Assembly: GCF_012927305.1 (NCBI RefSeq) | Contig: NZ_JABBGH010000001.1 | Location: forward strand, 1,736,001-1,800,000 | Source of the DNA: Hymenobacter polaris | GTDB taxonomy: Bacteria; Bacteroidota; Bacteroidia; Cytophagales; Hymenobacteraceae | Reading direction: 5' to 3' | DNA: 64,000 nt | Shown here: in pieces, positions 17,259 through 26,893 of the stretch | Position numbering within the stretch: the stretch's first letter is position 1 | Layout: the number at the start of each line of letters is the position of its first letter | Made by a program: the position numbers and the translations under genes | Notes under the pieces: generated by a model | What the model saw: only the letters and a program-made list of their open reading frames with translations | Databases searched by the model: none | Told to the model about the DNA's origin: nothing

Positions 17259-17390
17259 ACCAATGCCTTAGCGGCCCAGGCAGCCCCGCAGCGGAGCGCC
17301 TAGGCTAACGTGCCTGAATAACCCAGCCATCCGCCGTCTTGGGCGCGGACAGCGCAGCCCCGCGCCGGGCGGCACGGGGGGCGGTGGTCG

Positions 17391-17798
17391 TCAGGCGCAG
17401 CAGGGCGGGCGCGGGTCGCGCCCGGCAAAGCCGATGGGCAAGTCTGTCGGCCGCGCTAGCGGGTAGCGGGCGGGCGCTTGGTAGGATGCCAGCTTAGCCG
17501 GGCGCGCCACCCCTAGGGCCGTCGGGGCCGGGCAGTGCTCGTCCAGGCCCTTTAGCAGGGCCAGCAGGTGCGGGGCGCTGTGGCGCGGCGCCGGGTGAGC
17601 GGCGGCTTGGTCGCCGTTGCAGCGCTCGAAGCAGTCGAGGCGCAGGTAGTGATTGCGCTGGCACTCGGCGCTGTGCACGTAGGGGTGCGCGGCGGTGTAG
17701 CGCGGCGCGGCCGGCCGGCTCACGAGCACGCCCGCGCCCACCACCAGCAGGTAGTTGAGCAGCAGGAGCAGCGTGAGCAGCGGGCGCAGCATAAGCAA
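17391..17798 (-). CDS. Small membrane-anchored Cys/His-rich protein
   Basis: The 135-residue product has one N-terminal hydrophobic segment (about 5-27) and then a short domain with Cys46, Cys56 and Cys60 (spacing C-x9-C-x3-C, in AECQRNHYLRLDCFERCNGD), Cys89, and a terminal PPCCA. Small proteins with a similar pattern (a Cys, then L-x-C-x-G-x-C) sit near TonB receptors in other Bacteroidota; from memory they are linked to metal handling. It lies between the receptor and the HupE-like gene with 132- and 88-base gaps. A metal or redox role is inference. Compositional bias toward Pro, Ala and Arg in the second half suggests disorder. Confidence 0.6.
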   Translation of the reverse strand: MLMLRPLLTLLLLLNYLLVVGAGVLVSRPAAPRYTAAHPYVHSAECQRNHYLRLDCFERCNGDQAAAHPAPRHSAPHLLALLKGLDEHCPAPTALGVARPAKLASYQAPARYPLARPTDLPIGFAGRDPRPPCCA

Positions 17799-17886
17799 CT
17801 AAAAAACTGGTGGTAAAGCTACCGGCTTAGCCCGGCACGGCAAGGGCAACTCGCCAAATCAGCGGAATATTTCTGCGAATCGGCCC

Positions 17887-18567
17887 CTAGGCCAGTAGGC
17901 GCTCCACGGTCCAGTAGGCGGCCACCAGGCCAATGGCTACCGACACTGGCACCACCACCCGCGCCCGGTACCAGGGCCGGCCGTAGGCCCAGCGCCCCAC
18001 CAGCGCCCAGCACAGCAAAATGATGGTTACCTGCCCCAGCTCGACGCCCACGTTGAAGGAGATGAGCGAGCCGAAATACGCCTGGCGCGGCAGCCCCAGC
18101 CCCGTCAGCGCGCTGGCGAATCCCATGCCGTGCACCAGCCCAAAGCCAAACACAATGGCCAGCCGCCACGGACTCAGGCGGGTAATGACAATGTTTTCGA
18201 TGGCTACGAACAGGATGGACAGCGCAATAATGGGCTCCACCACGCTGCTCGGCGGCCGAATGAACCCGTACATGGCCAGCCCCAGCGTGATGGAGTGCGC
18301 CACCGTAAAGGCCGTGGCCTGCCACAGCACCGGCTTGAGGCGCGGCTCCAGAATGTAGAGGCTGACAATGAACAGGATATGGTCGAACCCTAGGGGCAGA
18401 ATGTGGGTGAAGCCCAACTGCAGGTACGTCCAGAATATCTCGGTGCGCGAGAGCTTGCTCAGGTCGGCGTCGATGACGTGGGCCGCCGCCGGTAGTGCCA
18501 AGAGCCCTAGACCCAGTAGCAGCGCCAGGCAGGTAGTGCGCAGAAAAGGGCGGGTACGGGTGGGCAT
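17887..18567 (-). CDS. HupE/UreJ family membrane protein
   Basis: The 226-residue protein has a signal or first membrane segment ending ALPAAAH and six further hydrophobic helices. The family motifs are present: GFTHILPLGFDHILF with His55 and His63, FTVAHSITLGLA, FGLVHGMGFAS and FNVGVELGQ. HupE/UreJ proteins are usually nickel or cobalt permeases; this two-domain-free form (often called HupE/UreJ_2) has no proven substrate. The ATG at 18567 is preferred because upstream codons run through a half copy of the palindromic repeat. Its place between a TonB receptor and TPR/DUF4331 genes suggests a joint role in uptake of one compound. Confidence 0.85.
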   Translation of the reverse strand: MPTRTRPFLRTTCLALLLGLGLLALPAAAHVIDADLSKLSRTEIFWTYLQLGFTHILPLGFDHILFIVSLYILEPRLKPVLWQATAFTVAHSITLGLAMYGFIRPPSSVVEPIIALSILFVAIENIVITRLSPWRLAIVFGFGLVHGMGFASALTGLGLPRQAYFGSLISFNVGVELGQVTIILLCWALVGRWAYGRPWYRARVVVPVSVAIGLVAAYWTVERLLA

Positions 18568-18600
18568 AAGGGCTAGCAGTCGGCCAAGAGTAAATAAGCA

Positions 18601-18636
18601 CGTCATGCTGAGCGCAGCCGAAGTATCTCTACCGCG
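18601..18636. repeat. Solitary half-copy of the GTCATGCTGAG repeat
   Basis: Contains CGTCATGCTGAGCGCAGCC followed by GAAGTATCTCTACCGCG. Only one arm is present and no complementary partner is nearby. It lies in the gap between the HupE and TPR genes. Confidence 0.7.
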
Positions 18637-18676
18637 CCACTCGTGTATCGTCCAACAAATCAAGCACTTCATCTAC

Positions 18677-20008
18677 CTACCGCGCGGCCAGCAGGGTTTC
18701 GCCCTCGGCGGTTACCTCGGGGTTAAGGTAGGGCGCCGTTTTCGCGGCTTGCTCGATGAGGGCGCGGCCCTCGGCCACCTGGCCGTTCTTGCTCATAATG
18801 AGGCCCGCGCGGCCTAGCAGCACCGGGTTTTGCGAGTGCGTGCGCAAGGCCACCGTGATGTATTTCTGAGCGTCCTTGTACTCGCCGCGCTTGTAGTGCA
18901 CCCAGGCCAGAGTCTCGTTCACGTCGATGTTGTCGGGGCGGCGGGCGTACTCGATTTTGGCGTGCTCCAGGGCCTTGTCCAGGTCGCCGGTTTTGAGGTA
19001 GGCGTAGGCCAGCTCGCGGTCGGCGTAGTGGCCTAGGGCCTCATTATCATTGGCTTGCTGGGCGGCGTCGGCCAGCATCTCCACCGATTCGCGGGCCATT
19101 TTGTCGGCCTCCTCGGGCTGATGGTTGAGGCGGTACACATCCACCAGCTCGTCGGTGAAGGCGTAGTCCTTCACCAGGGCGCGGGCCAGCTTCAGGTTGT
19201 TGATGGCCGTGGGGTAGTCGTGGCGGGCGGCGGCCACGCGGGCCAGCCCGGCCAGGGCGTAGGCGTAGTTGGGGCGCATCTGCAGGGCCTGGCGGTAGTA
19301 GGCCTCGGCCTCGGGCAGGTGGCCGCTTACTTCATACAAGTGCCCTAGGGCCACGCGGGTCCACTCGGTTTGCTCTAGGCCGGCGTAGCCCGCTTTCACG
19401 GCCATGTCCATGGCCTGAATGGCGCCCGGCACGTCGCCGTAAATCTCGCGCAGGTAGCTGACGCGGGCGTAGGCGCCCAGGTCGGGGCGCACCTGGTTCA
19501 TCTTGTCGGCCATTTTCACGGCGTCGGCGTAGTGGCCCAGCTCCACGTTAGCGTCGGTGAGCAGGCCGTACACGTAGCCGCTCTGCGGGTTGATTTCCTG
19601 CGCCTGCTGGGCCAGGGCCAGGCCCTGCGAAAAGTGGTGCTGCGTGAGGTTGAGCGACGCCTCGCTGCACAGGGCCTCGAAATTTTCGGGGTCGGTGCGC
19701 AGCACCTCCTGCAGCAGCTGCATGGCGGCGGCGTCATAATAAGGGTGGTTGCCCGTAATGCGGCCTTCCTGCATGTAGGCCTCGGCCAGCAGCAGGCGGC
19801 TTTTCTGGTCGGTGGGGTCGGCGCGCAGCTTGGCCAGCAGGCCTTCCATGGCGGCCTTGGTATTCACCCACTCGCCGCCCAGGGCCAGGCGGCCCACCCG
19901 GTCCTTGGGCGCGGGCAGCGTGGGCGTGCTGGGCTTCTTGATGTAGATAATGGCCGCTACCGCCAGCGCGAAGGCCACTAATAACGCAGGGTAAAGTTTT
20001 TTTTGCAC
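18677..20008 (-). CDS. Tetratricopeptide-repeat protein, membrane-anchored
   Basis: The 443-residue protein begins with an uncleaved-looking hydrophobic segment (about 5-22, ALLVAFALAVAAIIYI). Tandem TPR units run to the end, e.g. ALCSEASLNLTQHHFSQGLALAQQAQ, LGHLYEVSGHLPEAEAYYRQALQ, LAYAYLKTGDLDKALEHAK and LAWVHYKRGEYKDAQKYI (each with the usual A/G/Y pattern). It probably scaffolds partner proteins on the periplasmic face. The start is GTG 20008. It lies 196 bases downstream of the DUF4331 gene and 109 bases upstream of the HupE-like start; the gap holds a half repeat. Co-orientation with both suggests functional linkage. Confidence 0.85.
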   Translation of the reverse strand: MQKKLYPALLVAFALAVAAIIYIKKPSTPTLPAPKDRVGRLALGGEWVNTKAAMEGLLAKLRADPTDQKSRLLLAEAYMQEGRITGNHPYYDAAAMQLLQEVLRTDPENFEALCSEASLNLTQHHFSQGLALAQQAQEINPQSGYVYGLLTDANVELGHYADAVKMADKMNQVRPDLGAYARVSYLREIYGDVPGAIQAMDMAVKAGYAGLEQTEWTRVALGHLYEVSGHLPEAEAYYRQALQMRPNYAYALAGLARVAAARHDYPTAINNLKLARALVKDYAFTDELVDVYRLNHQPEEADKMARESVEMLADAAQQANDNEALGHYADRELAYAYLKTGDLDKALEHAKIEYARRPDNIDVNETLAWVHYKRGEYKDAQKYITVALRTHSQNPVLLGRAGLIMSKNGQVAEGRALIEQAAKTAPYLNPEVTAEGETLLAAR

Positions 20009-20204
20009 GGGAATTCAAAAAGCAAGGAGTTAGCATTACGCCGGCTACCAGCCGCCGCCAGCCCTAGGGCCCCACGAAGGTAAAAGGGCCGCTGCCAGCT
20101 TCCTCAGCCAACCAGCGACCCTTTTTTAATTAGCTAGCCTATCAGGCTTACGTAGGTAGCTACCTCATTGGATTGCAAGCGCTTTGTGGGCGCTGCCCAG
20201 GGCC

Positions 20205-22361
20205 CTACTGGCGCTGGATGCGCAGCGACTGCAGCAGCGTAGTGCCCGCGTAAACCGAGGCAATGTACTGGCCCTGCACCACGCTGGCGGCGGGCTGCCA
20301 CTGAATTTCGGTTACCCCGGCCGGGTAGCTTTTGGCCGGAATGGTGCCCACCAGGCGGCCCATCACGTCGCGAATCTGTACGCTCAGGTTGGCGGCCTTA
20401 GCCAGCTCGAAGTGCAGCGTAGTGCGGTCGGTGGCGGGGTTGGGGTAGGCCGAGGCCGTGGCGATAATGGGCACTATGTTCAGCTGGGGGCTGGGGGCCA
20501 CTTGCGCCAAGGCTACGCGCTGGGCGTTGGTGCCGCTCCAGGGCGTCTGCACGTAGGGGAAGGCGGCTTTGAGCGTCGTATCGTTCTTCTCGATGCCAGT
20601 CGTGAAGTTCAGCACGTTGGTTAGCTGCATCGTGGCCGGGTTGGTGGCCGTGGCGCTGAAGTCGTCGTACCACAGGCCGAGCGAGGCCAGCACCACGCCG
20701 CTCACGGTTTGCAGCTCAATGCGCACCACGTCGTCTTCCAAGCGGCGGCCGTTGGGGAAGCCGTCCATGTTCGGGATGGCCTGCAAGCTGGCGTCGGCGT
20801 TGAAGCGGGAGTCGAGCAGGCCGAGCTTGGCGGCGGCCAGTAGGCCCTCCGAGCTAAAGTCGGGGTTGGCGGTGCCATTGGCTAGCGTGCGCGGGGTGGT
20901 GGGCACGGCCATGTTCAGGCGCAGCATATCCCCGATTACCGGCAGGAAGTTGTTAATGAACGGCTTACCCGCGGCTAGCGGGTTGCCGGCCTTGCCGGTA
21001 GCCAGCTGGTAGGGCCGCAGGTTAGGCACCCCGGTCATGAAGATAGGCAGCAAATCGACGGAGCGCGGATTGCCGGCTTGCAGCAAAATAGGGCCGTACG
21101 TGGCGTCGGCAAACACGGTGCCGGCGCGCTGGGCGGTCGTGAGCACCGATAGGCCATTGGCCCCGTTGCGGAAGTCAAAGCCCGCAAAGCTGGCGCCGCC
21201 CAGCAGCGCCTGACCCGCCAGCGACTTGGTTTGGATGCGCAGGGGGGCGAAGCCGGGCACGGCCTCGCCGTAGTACATCTGGTTGGCTGGCTTGGGCGCG
21301 GCACCGTTCATGGGCGCGTTGTCGGCCATGTAGAGCGCCAGCTCGGGGTTCACGAAGTTGGCGTTGAAGGCCGCGTTCTCGGTGTAGGGCGTGCGGGCGT
21401 TGTACTCGTCCTTGTTGCCCACGGGGTTCACCACCTCGTTGGTGAGGGGCATGCCTAGGCGCGATACCTGCACGTAGTTGCCCGAATAAGCCGGAACGCC
21501 GGTGGTAGTGCCGCTGGCGTCGGGGGTAGGCAGGGTTTTGATGGCGGGCCGGCTGGCCGAGGCCCACACCCCAATCACGTAGTCTGGGTCGAGGATATTG
21601 GCCGCCATCGCGCCAGTTTTGCCGGCTTTCTGCAGGGTCGAAATCGGGAGCTGCAGCGCGATGGTGTTGATATTCTTGTGCGCCAGGCCGTCGCGGGCAT
21701 TCATGGGCCGCACGCCCCCTAGGTCCTCAATGCCGCCGATATCCACGAAGAAGGGGTCATCCACGGGTCCGCAGAATACCTTGCCGCCCCCGATGGGCGT
21801 AATGGCGCTGGTCATGAGCGCCTCGTAGCTGGCGGCCCCTAGGCCGGCCGCGCCTTGAATAGCGCGCGGGCCCACGTTGTAGGGCGGCACTATACCGCCA
21901 TCCACCAGCGTGGTGAAGGCCGCGCCGCGGATGCTTTGCTCCAGCTTGTAGGTGGTTTTCAGGTTCTCCTTGTTCAGCCGGATATTAAAGTGGGTGGTAG
22001 GGTCCTGATTGGTACGCGTGAAGGTGAAGCGGTAGGTAATGTCGTCGCCAGTCGTCGTGGCGTCGTTCTTGATGTGTATCTCGTAGCGAATGTTTTCCCC
22101 GAAGTGGTAGTAGTTCGGCCCACCCTGCGGCAGCTGAAACGGAATAAAGTTGGCGATGATGTTAATCATCTCCGAGTTGCTAGGGTCGCGAAAGGCATAC
22201 ACGTCGGTGTTGTCGGCCAGCGGGTCGTCGGCAATCAGGGGAGCTTCGCGGTGCGAGGAGGCCTCCAGCGTGTTGTGGTGGCCGCTCCACGCCAGCAGGC
22301 CGCCCACAGCGGCGGCCACTAACGCTACTTGCAAAGCAGGCCGGGTAAGCATTTTTTTCAT
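20205..22361 (-). CDS. DUF4331 protein with T9SS type A sorting tail
   Basis: The 718-residue protein has a signal segment, then the DUF4331 opening SSHREAPLIADDPLADNTDVYAF, family words FGENIRYEIHIKND and ITYRFTFTRTNQDP, and a long central part with GNKDEYNARTPYTEN. The last 75 or so residues form a type IX secretion sorting domain (AYPNPATDRTTLHFELA, DVMGRLVG, GQYIASVYAGTTLLQSLRI). It should therefore be exported and attached to, or released from, the cell surface. DUF4331 has no established activity. I chose ATG 22361 (MKKMLTRP), because it directly precedes a basic-hydrophobic signal sequence. It heads a same-strand block with TPR, HupE-like, Cys-rich and TonB genes. Confidence 0.88.
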   Translation of the reverse strand: MKKMLTRPALQVALVAAAVGGLLAWSGHHNTLEASSHREAPLIADDPLADNTDVYAFRDPSNSEMINIIANFIPFQLPQGGPNYYHFGENIRYEIHIKNDATTTGDDITYRFTFTRTNQDPTTHFNIRLNKENLKTTYKLEQSIRGAAFTTLVDGGIVPPYNVGPRAIQGAAGLGAASYEALMTSAITPIGGGKVFCGPVDDPFFVDIGGIEDLGGVRPMNARDGLAHKNINTIALQLPISTLQKAGKTGAMAANILDPDYVIGVWASASRPAIKTLPTPDASGTTTGVPAYSGNYVQVSRLGMPLTNEVVNPVGNKDEYNARTPYTENAAFNANFVNPELALYMADNAPMNGAAPKPANQMYYGEAVPGFAPLRIQTKSLAGQALLGGASFAGFDFRNGANGLSVLTTAQRAGTVFADATYGPILLQAGNPRSVDLLPIFMTGVPNLRPYQLATGKAGNPLAAGKPFINNFLPVIGDMLRLNMAVPTTPRTLANGTANPDFSSEGLLAAAKLGLLDSRFNADASLQAIPNMDGFPNGRRLEDDVVRIELQTVSGVVLASLGLWYDDFSATATNPATMQLTNVLNFTTGIEKNDTTLKAAFPYVQTPWSGTNAQRVALAQVAPSPQLNIVPIIATASAYPNPATDRTTLHFELAKAANLSVQIRDVMGRLVGTIPAKSYPAGVTEIQWQPAASVVQGQYIASVYAGTTLLQSLRIQRQ

Positions 22362-22561
22362 AAAAAAGTGTACTTTATAAAGGGTGGGTAAATATGACCC
22401 TGCCAAGGTAAGCGCATTTTTCAATCAAGCTCTTTTTTTTGATTTTCAGAAACTTACCTTAAACAGCTAATTTCACCTACGGCAGTATCCAGAAGCAAGT
22501 TTTTGCCTCTTATAAAATGCCCTTATCCTATACAATACCCGCGGGGCCTTAGCAGCCGGCC

Positions 22562-22569
22562 TACTTTTG
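22562..22569 (+). promoter_or_regulatory. Promoter -7 box TACTTTTG
   Basis: Exact TAnnTTTG match, 70 bases before the hscA ATG. Confidence 0.5.
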
Positions 22570-22639
22570 CGGGCCGATTGGGCAGCGGCTTTGTTTCTAT
22601 TTTTTCTGCCGCTATCGCGGCGCTGTTTTTTCTATTCTT

Positions 22640-24493
22640 ATGGCTAAAGTTGCCATCAACCTCGCCACGGGTGCGCTGCAGCAGGAAGAGCTGATTGTGG
22701 GCATCGACCTGGGCACTACCAACAGCCTGGTGGCCTACGTGCACCCCGAAACCCGGCAGCCCGCCGCTATCAACGACCTGGGCCGCGGCACCATCGTGCC
22801 CTCGGTTATCCACTTTCCGCCCGATGGCGGCGCCCCGCTGGTGGGCAACGAAGCCCGAGAGTTTTTGACCCTAGACCCCGCCAACACCATTTACTCGGTG
22901 AAGCGCCTGCTGGGCAAGAGCTACCGCGACCTGGGCGAGCACGCCGGCCAGCTGGGCTACAAGGTGATTGACGACGACAGCGAGGGCCTAGTGAAAGTGC
23001 GCGTGGGCGAGCGCTTCTACTCGCCCATCGAGCTGTCGGCCGACATCCTGAGCGAGCTGCGCCACCGCGCCGAGCACGCCCTCAAAACGCCCGTGCGCCG
23101 GGCCGTTATCACGGTGCCGGCGTACTTCAACGACTCGCAGCGCCAGGCTACCCGCGACGCCGGCCGCCTGGCGGGCCTCGAAGTACTGCGCATCGTGAAC
23201 GAGCCCACGGCTGCCGCGCTGGCCTACGGCATCGGCCTCGACCCCGACGAGGAAAAGACCGTGGCCGTGTACGACCTGGGCGGGGGTACCTTCGATATCA
23301 GCATCTTGCGCCTACACCAGGGCATTTTTGAAGTGCTGAGCACCCACGGCGACACCTGGCTGGGCGGCGACGACCTGGACCGCGCCATTTACCAGTACTG
23401 GACCACTGAGTACCAGCTGGCGGCCCAGCTCTACCACAACCCCCAGGCCCAGCAGCAGCTGCGCCTGCTGGCCGAGCAGGCCAAGCGCCACCTCAGCCAG
23501 CACGAAGACTTCCGGGCGCAGTTTGGCGAAACCGAGCTGCCGCTGACCAAAGCGAAATTCAACGAGCTGGCGGCCCCGTTGGTGACGCGCACGCTGGCCT
23601 CGTGCCGCCAGGCGGTGGCCGATGCGGGCAGCCCCGCCATCGACGCGGTGCTGCTGGTGGGCGGCTCCACGCGCGTGCCGCTGGTGTACGACGAGGTGAG
23701 TAAGTTCTTCGGCCAGCCGGCCAACAACTCGCTCAACCCCGACGAGGTGGTGGCCCTAGGGGCCGCTATCCAGGCCGACATCCTGGCCGGCAACCGGCGC
23801 GACGTGCTGCTGCTCGACGTGACGCCCCTCACGCTGGGCATCGAGACCCTAGGGGGCCTCATGGACGCCATTATCCCGCGCAACTCCAAGATACCGACCA
23901 AGGCCGGGCGCCAGTACACGACCAGCGTGGATGGGCAGGTGAATCTAAAAATCAGCGTCTTCCAGGGCGAGCGCGACTTGGTGCAGGAAAACCGCAAGCT
24001 GGGCGAGTTCGTGCTGAGCGGTATTCCGGCCATGCCGGCGGGCCTGCCCAAAATCGACGTCAACTTCTTTTTGAACGCCGATGGCATCTTGCGCGTGGAG
24101 GCCGTGGAACTGCGCTCCAACACCCGCCAGCAGGTTGAAATCAAGCCCCAATACGGCCTCACCGACCAGCAGGTGGAGCAGATGCTGATGGACTCGCTCA
24201 CCAATGCCAAGCAGGACGTGAGCGCCCGCCTGCTCATCGAGGCGCGCACCGCCGCCGAGCAGTTGCTCTACCAGGTCGAGCGCTTCCTAACTAAGAACCG
24301 CGCCTTGCTCACCGAGGAGGAAGTGGGCGCCACCACCGCCCAAACCGACGAGCTGCGCCAAGCCCTAGGGGGTGCCGACCGCGACGCCATCCTCAAGCGC
24401 ATGGACGAGCTGGACGAGCTGACGCGCCCCTTCGCCGAGCGCGTCATGAACCACTCCATCAAGCAGGCCATGACGGGCAAGCAGATTGGGTAG
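22640..24493 (+). CDS. hscA: Hsp70-family chaperone HscA
   Basis: The 617-residue protein has the Hsp70 nucleotide-binding motifs [16 protein letters not shown] (about 19-34), [43 protein letters not shown] and [13 protein letters not shown] substrate-binding domain follows ([27 protein letters not shown]) and then a helical lid. The N-terminal extension [17 protein letters not shown] before the first motif and the short lid are typical of HscA, which helps iron-sulfur cluster transfer, rather than DnaK. No isc or suf genes are adjacent, so the HscA assignment rests on the N-terminal extension and length. It has its own promoter box. Confidence 0.85.
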   Translation: MAKVAINLATGALQQEELIVGIDLGTTNSLVAYVHPETRQPAAINDLGRGTIVPSVIHFPPDGGAPLVGNEAREFLTLDPANTIYSVKRLLGKSYRDLGEHAGQLGYKVIDDDSEGLVKVRVGERFYSPIELSADILSELRHRAEHALKTPVRRAVITVPAYFNDSQRQATRDAGRLAGLEVLRIVNEPTAAALAYGIGLDPDEEKTVAVYDLGGGTFDISILRLHQGIFEVLSTHGDTWLGGDDLDRAIYQYWTTEYQLAAQLYHNPQAQQQLRLLAEQAKRHLSQHEDFRAQFGETELPLTKAKFNELAAPLVTRTLASCRQAVADAGSPAIDAVLLVGGSTRVPLVYDEVSKFFGQPANNSLNPDEVVALGAAIQADILAGNRRDVLLLDVTPLTLGIETLGGLMDAIIPRNSKIPTKAGRQYTTSVDGQVNLKISVFQGERDLVQENRKLGEFVLSGIPAMPAGLPKIDVNFFLNADGILRVEAVELRSNTRQQVEIKPQYGLTDQQVEQMLMDSLTNAKQDVSARLLIEARTAAEQLLYQVERFLTKNRALLTEEEVGATTAQTDELRQALGGADRDAILKRMDELDELTRPFAERVMNHSIKQAMTGKQIG

Positions 24494-24510
24494 AATGGGG
24501 GCACAGTCGT

Positions 24511-24614
24511 AAAAAAAGGCCGTCAGGCTGAGCTTGCCGAAGCATCTCTACCGAACGCCACCCGGACGATGCGGTAGAGATGCTTCGGCAAGCTCAGCCT
24601 GACGGCCTTTTTTT
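24511..24614. repeat. Long palindromic repeat, GTCATGCTGAG family (copy B)
   Basis: Two perfect 43-bp arms (24511-24553, 24572-24614) with an 18-base loop. The core reads GTCAGGCTGAGCTTGCCG, with matching changes in the opposite arm. Ends in A7/T7. Lies between the convergent hscA and a secreted-protein gene and probably terminates both. Confidence 0.9.
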
Positions 24615-24625
24615 CTGCGTACCGC

Positions 24626-24964
24626 CTAAGAGCGCTTCTTAAAGATGCTCTTGGTGGGCTGGGCGCCGGGCATAGCCTGGCCGCTGCGGGGCCGGGCCGC
24701 GCGCGAATTACCCGCGTCAATGTCGCGCACGGGTACCCCATTGGGGTACAAGGTATTGAGGTTACCGTTGGGGTTGGCATTGGCCTTGGCGCCGGGGTCG
24801 CCGGGCACGGCCACGGCCGGAATGCGCGGAATAGTATTCGCGTCGGACACGGCGCCGGTGGTGGGCACGGCGGTGGTGGGCAACGAGGTTTGGGCGCGGG
24901 CCGGGCGGCTGAGAGCCAAGCCGGCGAGGGCAACACCGAGGGCTAGTAAAGCGGAGGCTTTCAT
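24626..24964 (-). CDS. Small secreted low-complexity protein
   Basis: The 112-residue product has a signal peptide ending LALSRPARAQ and a Pro/Ala/Thr/Asn-rich mature part that ends in basic residues (SIFKKRS). No domain is recognised. The signal peptide closely matches that of another secreted low-complexity protein at 28770-29168 (LALSRPAQAQ), so the two are probably paralogues. Together they bracket the DsbD/cysteine-synthase-like block. Its stop lies 12 bases from a palindromic repeat. Confidence 0.65.
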   Translation of the reverse strand: MKASALLALGVALAGLALSRPARAQTSLPTTAVPTTGAVSDANTIPRIPAVAVPGDPGAKANANPNGNLNTLYPNGVPVRDIDAGNSRAARPRSGQAMPGAQPTKSIFKKRS

Positions 24965-25067
24965 GGGAAAGGGCGGGGTAGTAAGCGTATGGTCAGCTGT
25001 ACGCAGCGCCCCGTTTTTCGACTATTAGACCCAGGCAATTTTTGCCGCTTCCGGGCTCGCTACGCTT

Positions 25068-25104
25068 AAAAAAAGCCCCGCCCTGGCAAGGGCGGGGCTT
25101 TTTA
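25068..25104 (-). terminator. Intrinsic terminator
   Basis: An 11-bp GC-rich stem (AAGCCCCGCCC with its complement, loop TGGCAA) followed on the minus strand by a T tract. It lies 33 bases past the stop of the DsbD-like gene. Confidence 0.8.
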
Positions 25105-25136
25105 GTAAGAGGCGGCCCTAGGGCCGGCGCCGACGG

Positions 25137-26891
25137 CTACTTATACGCCGCCAGGCCGCTTTCTAGGAAAGCGCGGAAGCGGTCCACATCGTAGTCGGCG
25201 CCGAGGGGGGGCACCAGCGTTTTTTCGGTGCGCGGGTCGAGCAGCACGTAGTCGGGCTGCGAGTTGGAGTTGTAGCGGCTGGCCTGCAAGTCGCTCCACT
25301 TGTTGGCCAGCGTGCGCAGCTGCTTGCCGCTGAACTTCGACACGGTTTGCTCAGCGGCGGGCAGCTCGGTTTTGTCGTCCACGTAGAGCTGCACCAGCAC
25401 GTACTTGTCGCGCAGCAGGGGCAGCACCGAGGGGGCGGGCCACACGGTGGCTTCCATCTTGCGGCAGTTCACGCAGGCGTGGCCCGTGAAGTCGATGAGC
25501 AGCGGCTTGCCAGCGGCCTGGGCGGCGGCGCGGGCCTCGTCGTAGTCGAAGTACGCATCCAGCCCCAGGGGCGCGTCAAACAGGTCGGCGTACTTGTGCA
25601 CCGGGCGCGCCGCCCTAGGGCCCGCGGCCGGGCCAGCGCCGCCCAGCAGCGTGGGCGTGTAGAGGTCAAAATCCTGGGTGCTTTGGGGCGGCAGAAAAGC
25701 GGCTACCGCGTTGAGCGGGGCACCCCAGAGGCCCGGCACCAGGTAGGTGGTGAAGGCAAAGACGATGATGGCCAAAAACAGGCGCGGCACCGACACGAAC
25801 GGCAGTGGGCTGTCGTGCGAGAGCTGCAGCTTGCCCAGCAGGTAGAACCCGAGGAGGGCGAAAATCACCACCCACAGCACCAGGAAAATCTCGCGGTCAA
25901 ACCACTTCCAGTGATAGGCCAAGTCCACGTTGGAGAGGAACTTGAGGGCCAGCGCCAGCTCCAAAAAGCCCAGCACCACCTTCACCGAGTTCAGCCAGCC
26001 GCCCGACTTGGGCAGCGACGCCAGCCAGCCCGGAAACAGCGAGAGCAGGGTAAACGGCGTGGCCAGCGCCAGCGCGAAGCCGAACATACCCACCGCCGGC
26101 CCCAGGTAGGCCCCGGTAGTGGCGGCCTGCACCAGTAGGGTGCCAATAATAGGCCCAGTGCACGAAAACGATACCAGCGCCAGCGTGGCCGCCATGAAGA
26201 AAATGCCCACCAGGCCGCCCTTATCGGCCTGGGTATCGGCCTTGTTCACCCACGAACTGGGCAAAGTCAGCTCGAACGCCCCCAGGAAGGACGCGGCAAA
26301 CACCACCAGCAGCACGAAGAACAGGAAGTTGAATACCCCGTTGGTAGCCAAGTTGTTGAGCGCATCGGCGCCGAACAGCACCGTGATGAGCAGCCCTAGG
26401 GCCACGTAGATGACGATGATGCTCAGCCCATAGACCAATGCGTTGCGGATGCCCCGCGCCCGCGTGCCCGAGCGCTTGGTGAAGAAGCTGACCGTCATGG
26501 GCAGCAGCGGGAAAATGCAGGGCATGAGCACCGCCGCAAACCCGCCCAGCAGGCCCGAAATAAACGTGACCCACAGCGACACCGGCGCGGCCGGCGCCGG
26601 CGTGGGCGCGGCAGTAGCAGCAGGTGCCGCCGTGGCCACAGTTGCGGGCGTTACTGCCGGCGCACTGGCCGCGGGGGTAGCCGCCGTAGCCTTGGCCGGG
26701 TCGGTGGCCGGCTGCGCGGGCGTGGCCGGGGTGGCCTCTAGGGGGGTAAACTCGATGTCGTCGGTGGCGACGGTATCGGGCGTTTGGGCGGCGGCGGGGT
26801 GCCAGGCCAGGCCCGCCAGCAGCAGTCCTAGGGCCACCAGCCAGGCAGTGAGCCGGCTAGTGGCCCAGGTTCGTAAAAGCAGCGTCGCCAT
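25137..26891 (-). CDS. DsbD-like thiol:disulfide interchange protein (CcdA domain plus thioredoxin domain)
   Basis: The 584-residue protein has a signal peptide, a Pro/Ala/Thr-rich linker (about 50-100) and a multi-pass CcdA-type transmembrane domain with GGFAAVLMPCIFPLLPMTVS and SCTGPIIGTLL carrying the redox cysteines. A C-terminal thioredoxin-like domain has the active site CVNC at 473-476 (DFTGHACVNCRKM). It passes electrons from the cytoplasm to periplasmic thiols. The usual N-terminal DsbD-alpha domain is missing here but is encoded by the adjacent upstream gene, 2 bases away. So the classical DsbD is split into two genes. ATG 26891 is the start next to the signal peptide. Confidence 0.88.
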   Translation of the reverse strand: MATLLLRTWATSRLTAWLVALGLLLAGLAWHPAAAQTPDTVATDDIEFTPLEATPATPAQPATDPAKATAATPAASAPAVTPATVATAAPAATAAPTPAPAAPVSLWVTFISGLLGGFAAVLMPCIFPLLPMTVSFFTKRSGTRARGIRNALVYGLSIIVIYVALGLLITVLFGADALNNLATNGVFNFLFFVLLVVFAASFLGAFELTLPSSWVNKADTQADKGGLVGIFFMAATLALVSFSCTGPIIGTLLVQAATTGAYLGPAVGMFGFALALATPFTLLSLFPGWLASLPKSGGWLNSVKVVLGFLELALALKFLSNVDLAYHWKWFDREIFLVLWVVIFALLGFYLLGKLQLSHDSPLPFVSVPRLFLAIIVFAFTTYLVPGLWGAPLNAVAAFLPPQSTQDFDLYTPTLLGGAGPAAGPRAARPVHKYADLFDAPLGLDAYFDYDEARAAAQAAGKPLLIDFTGHACVNCRKMEATVWPAPSVLPLLRDKYVLVQLYVDDKTELPAAEQTVSKFSGKQLRTLANKWSDLQASRYNSNSQPDYVLLDPRTEKTLVPPLGADYDVDRFRAFLESGLAAYK

Positions 26892-26893
26892 CC

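Noticed and set aside
18601..18672. Longer start for the HupE-like protein
   Set aside because: The added codons come from a half copy of the palindromic repeat; the signal segment begins after ATG 18567.
20154..20165. 12-bp perfect palindrome AGGTAGCTACCT
   Set aside because: Too short for a firm operator claim, and no regulator gene is nearby; kept only as a note between DUF4331 and TPR genes.
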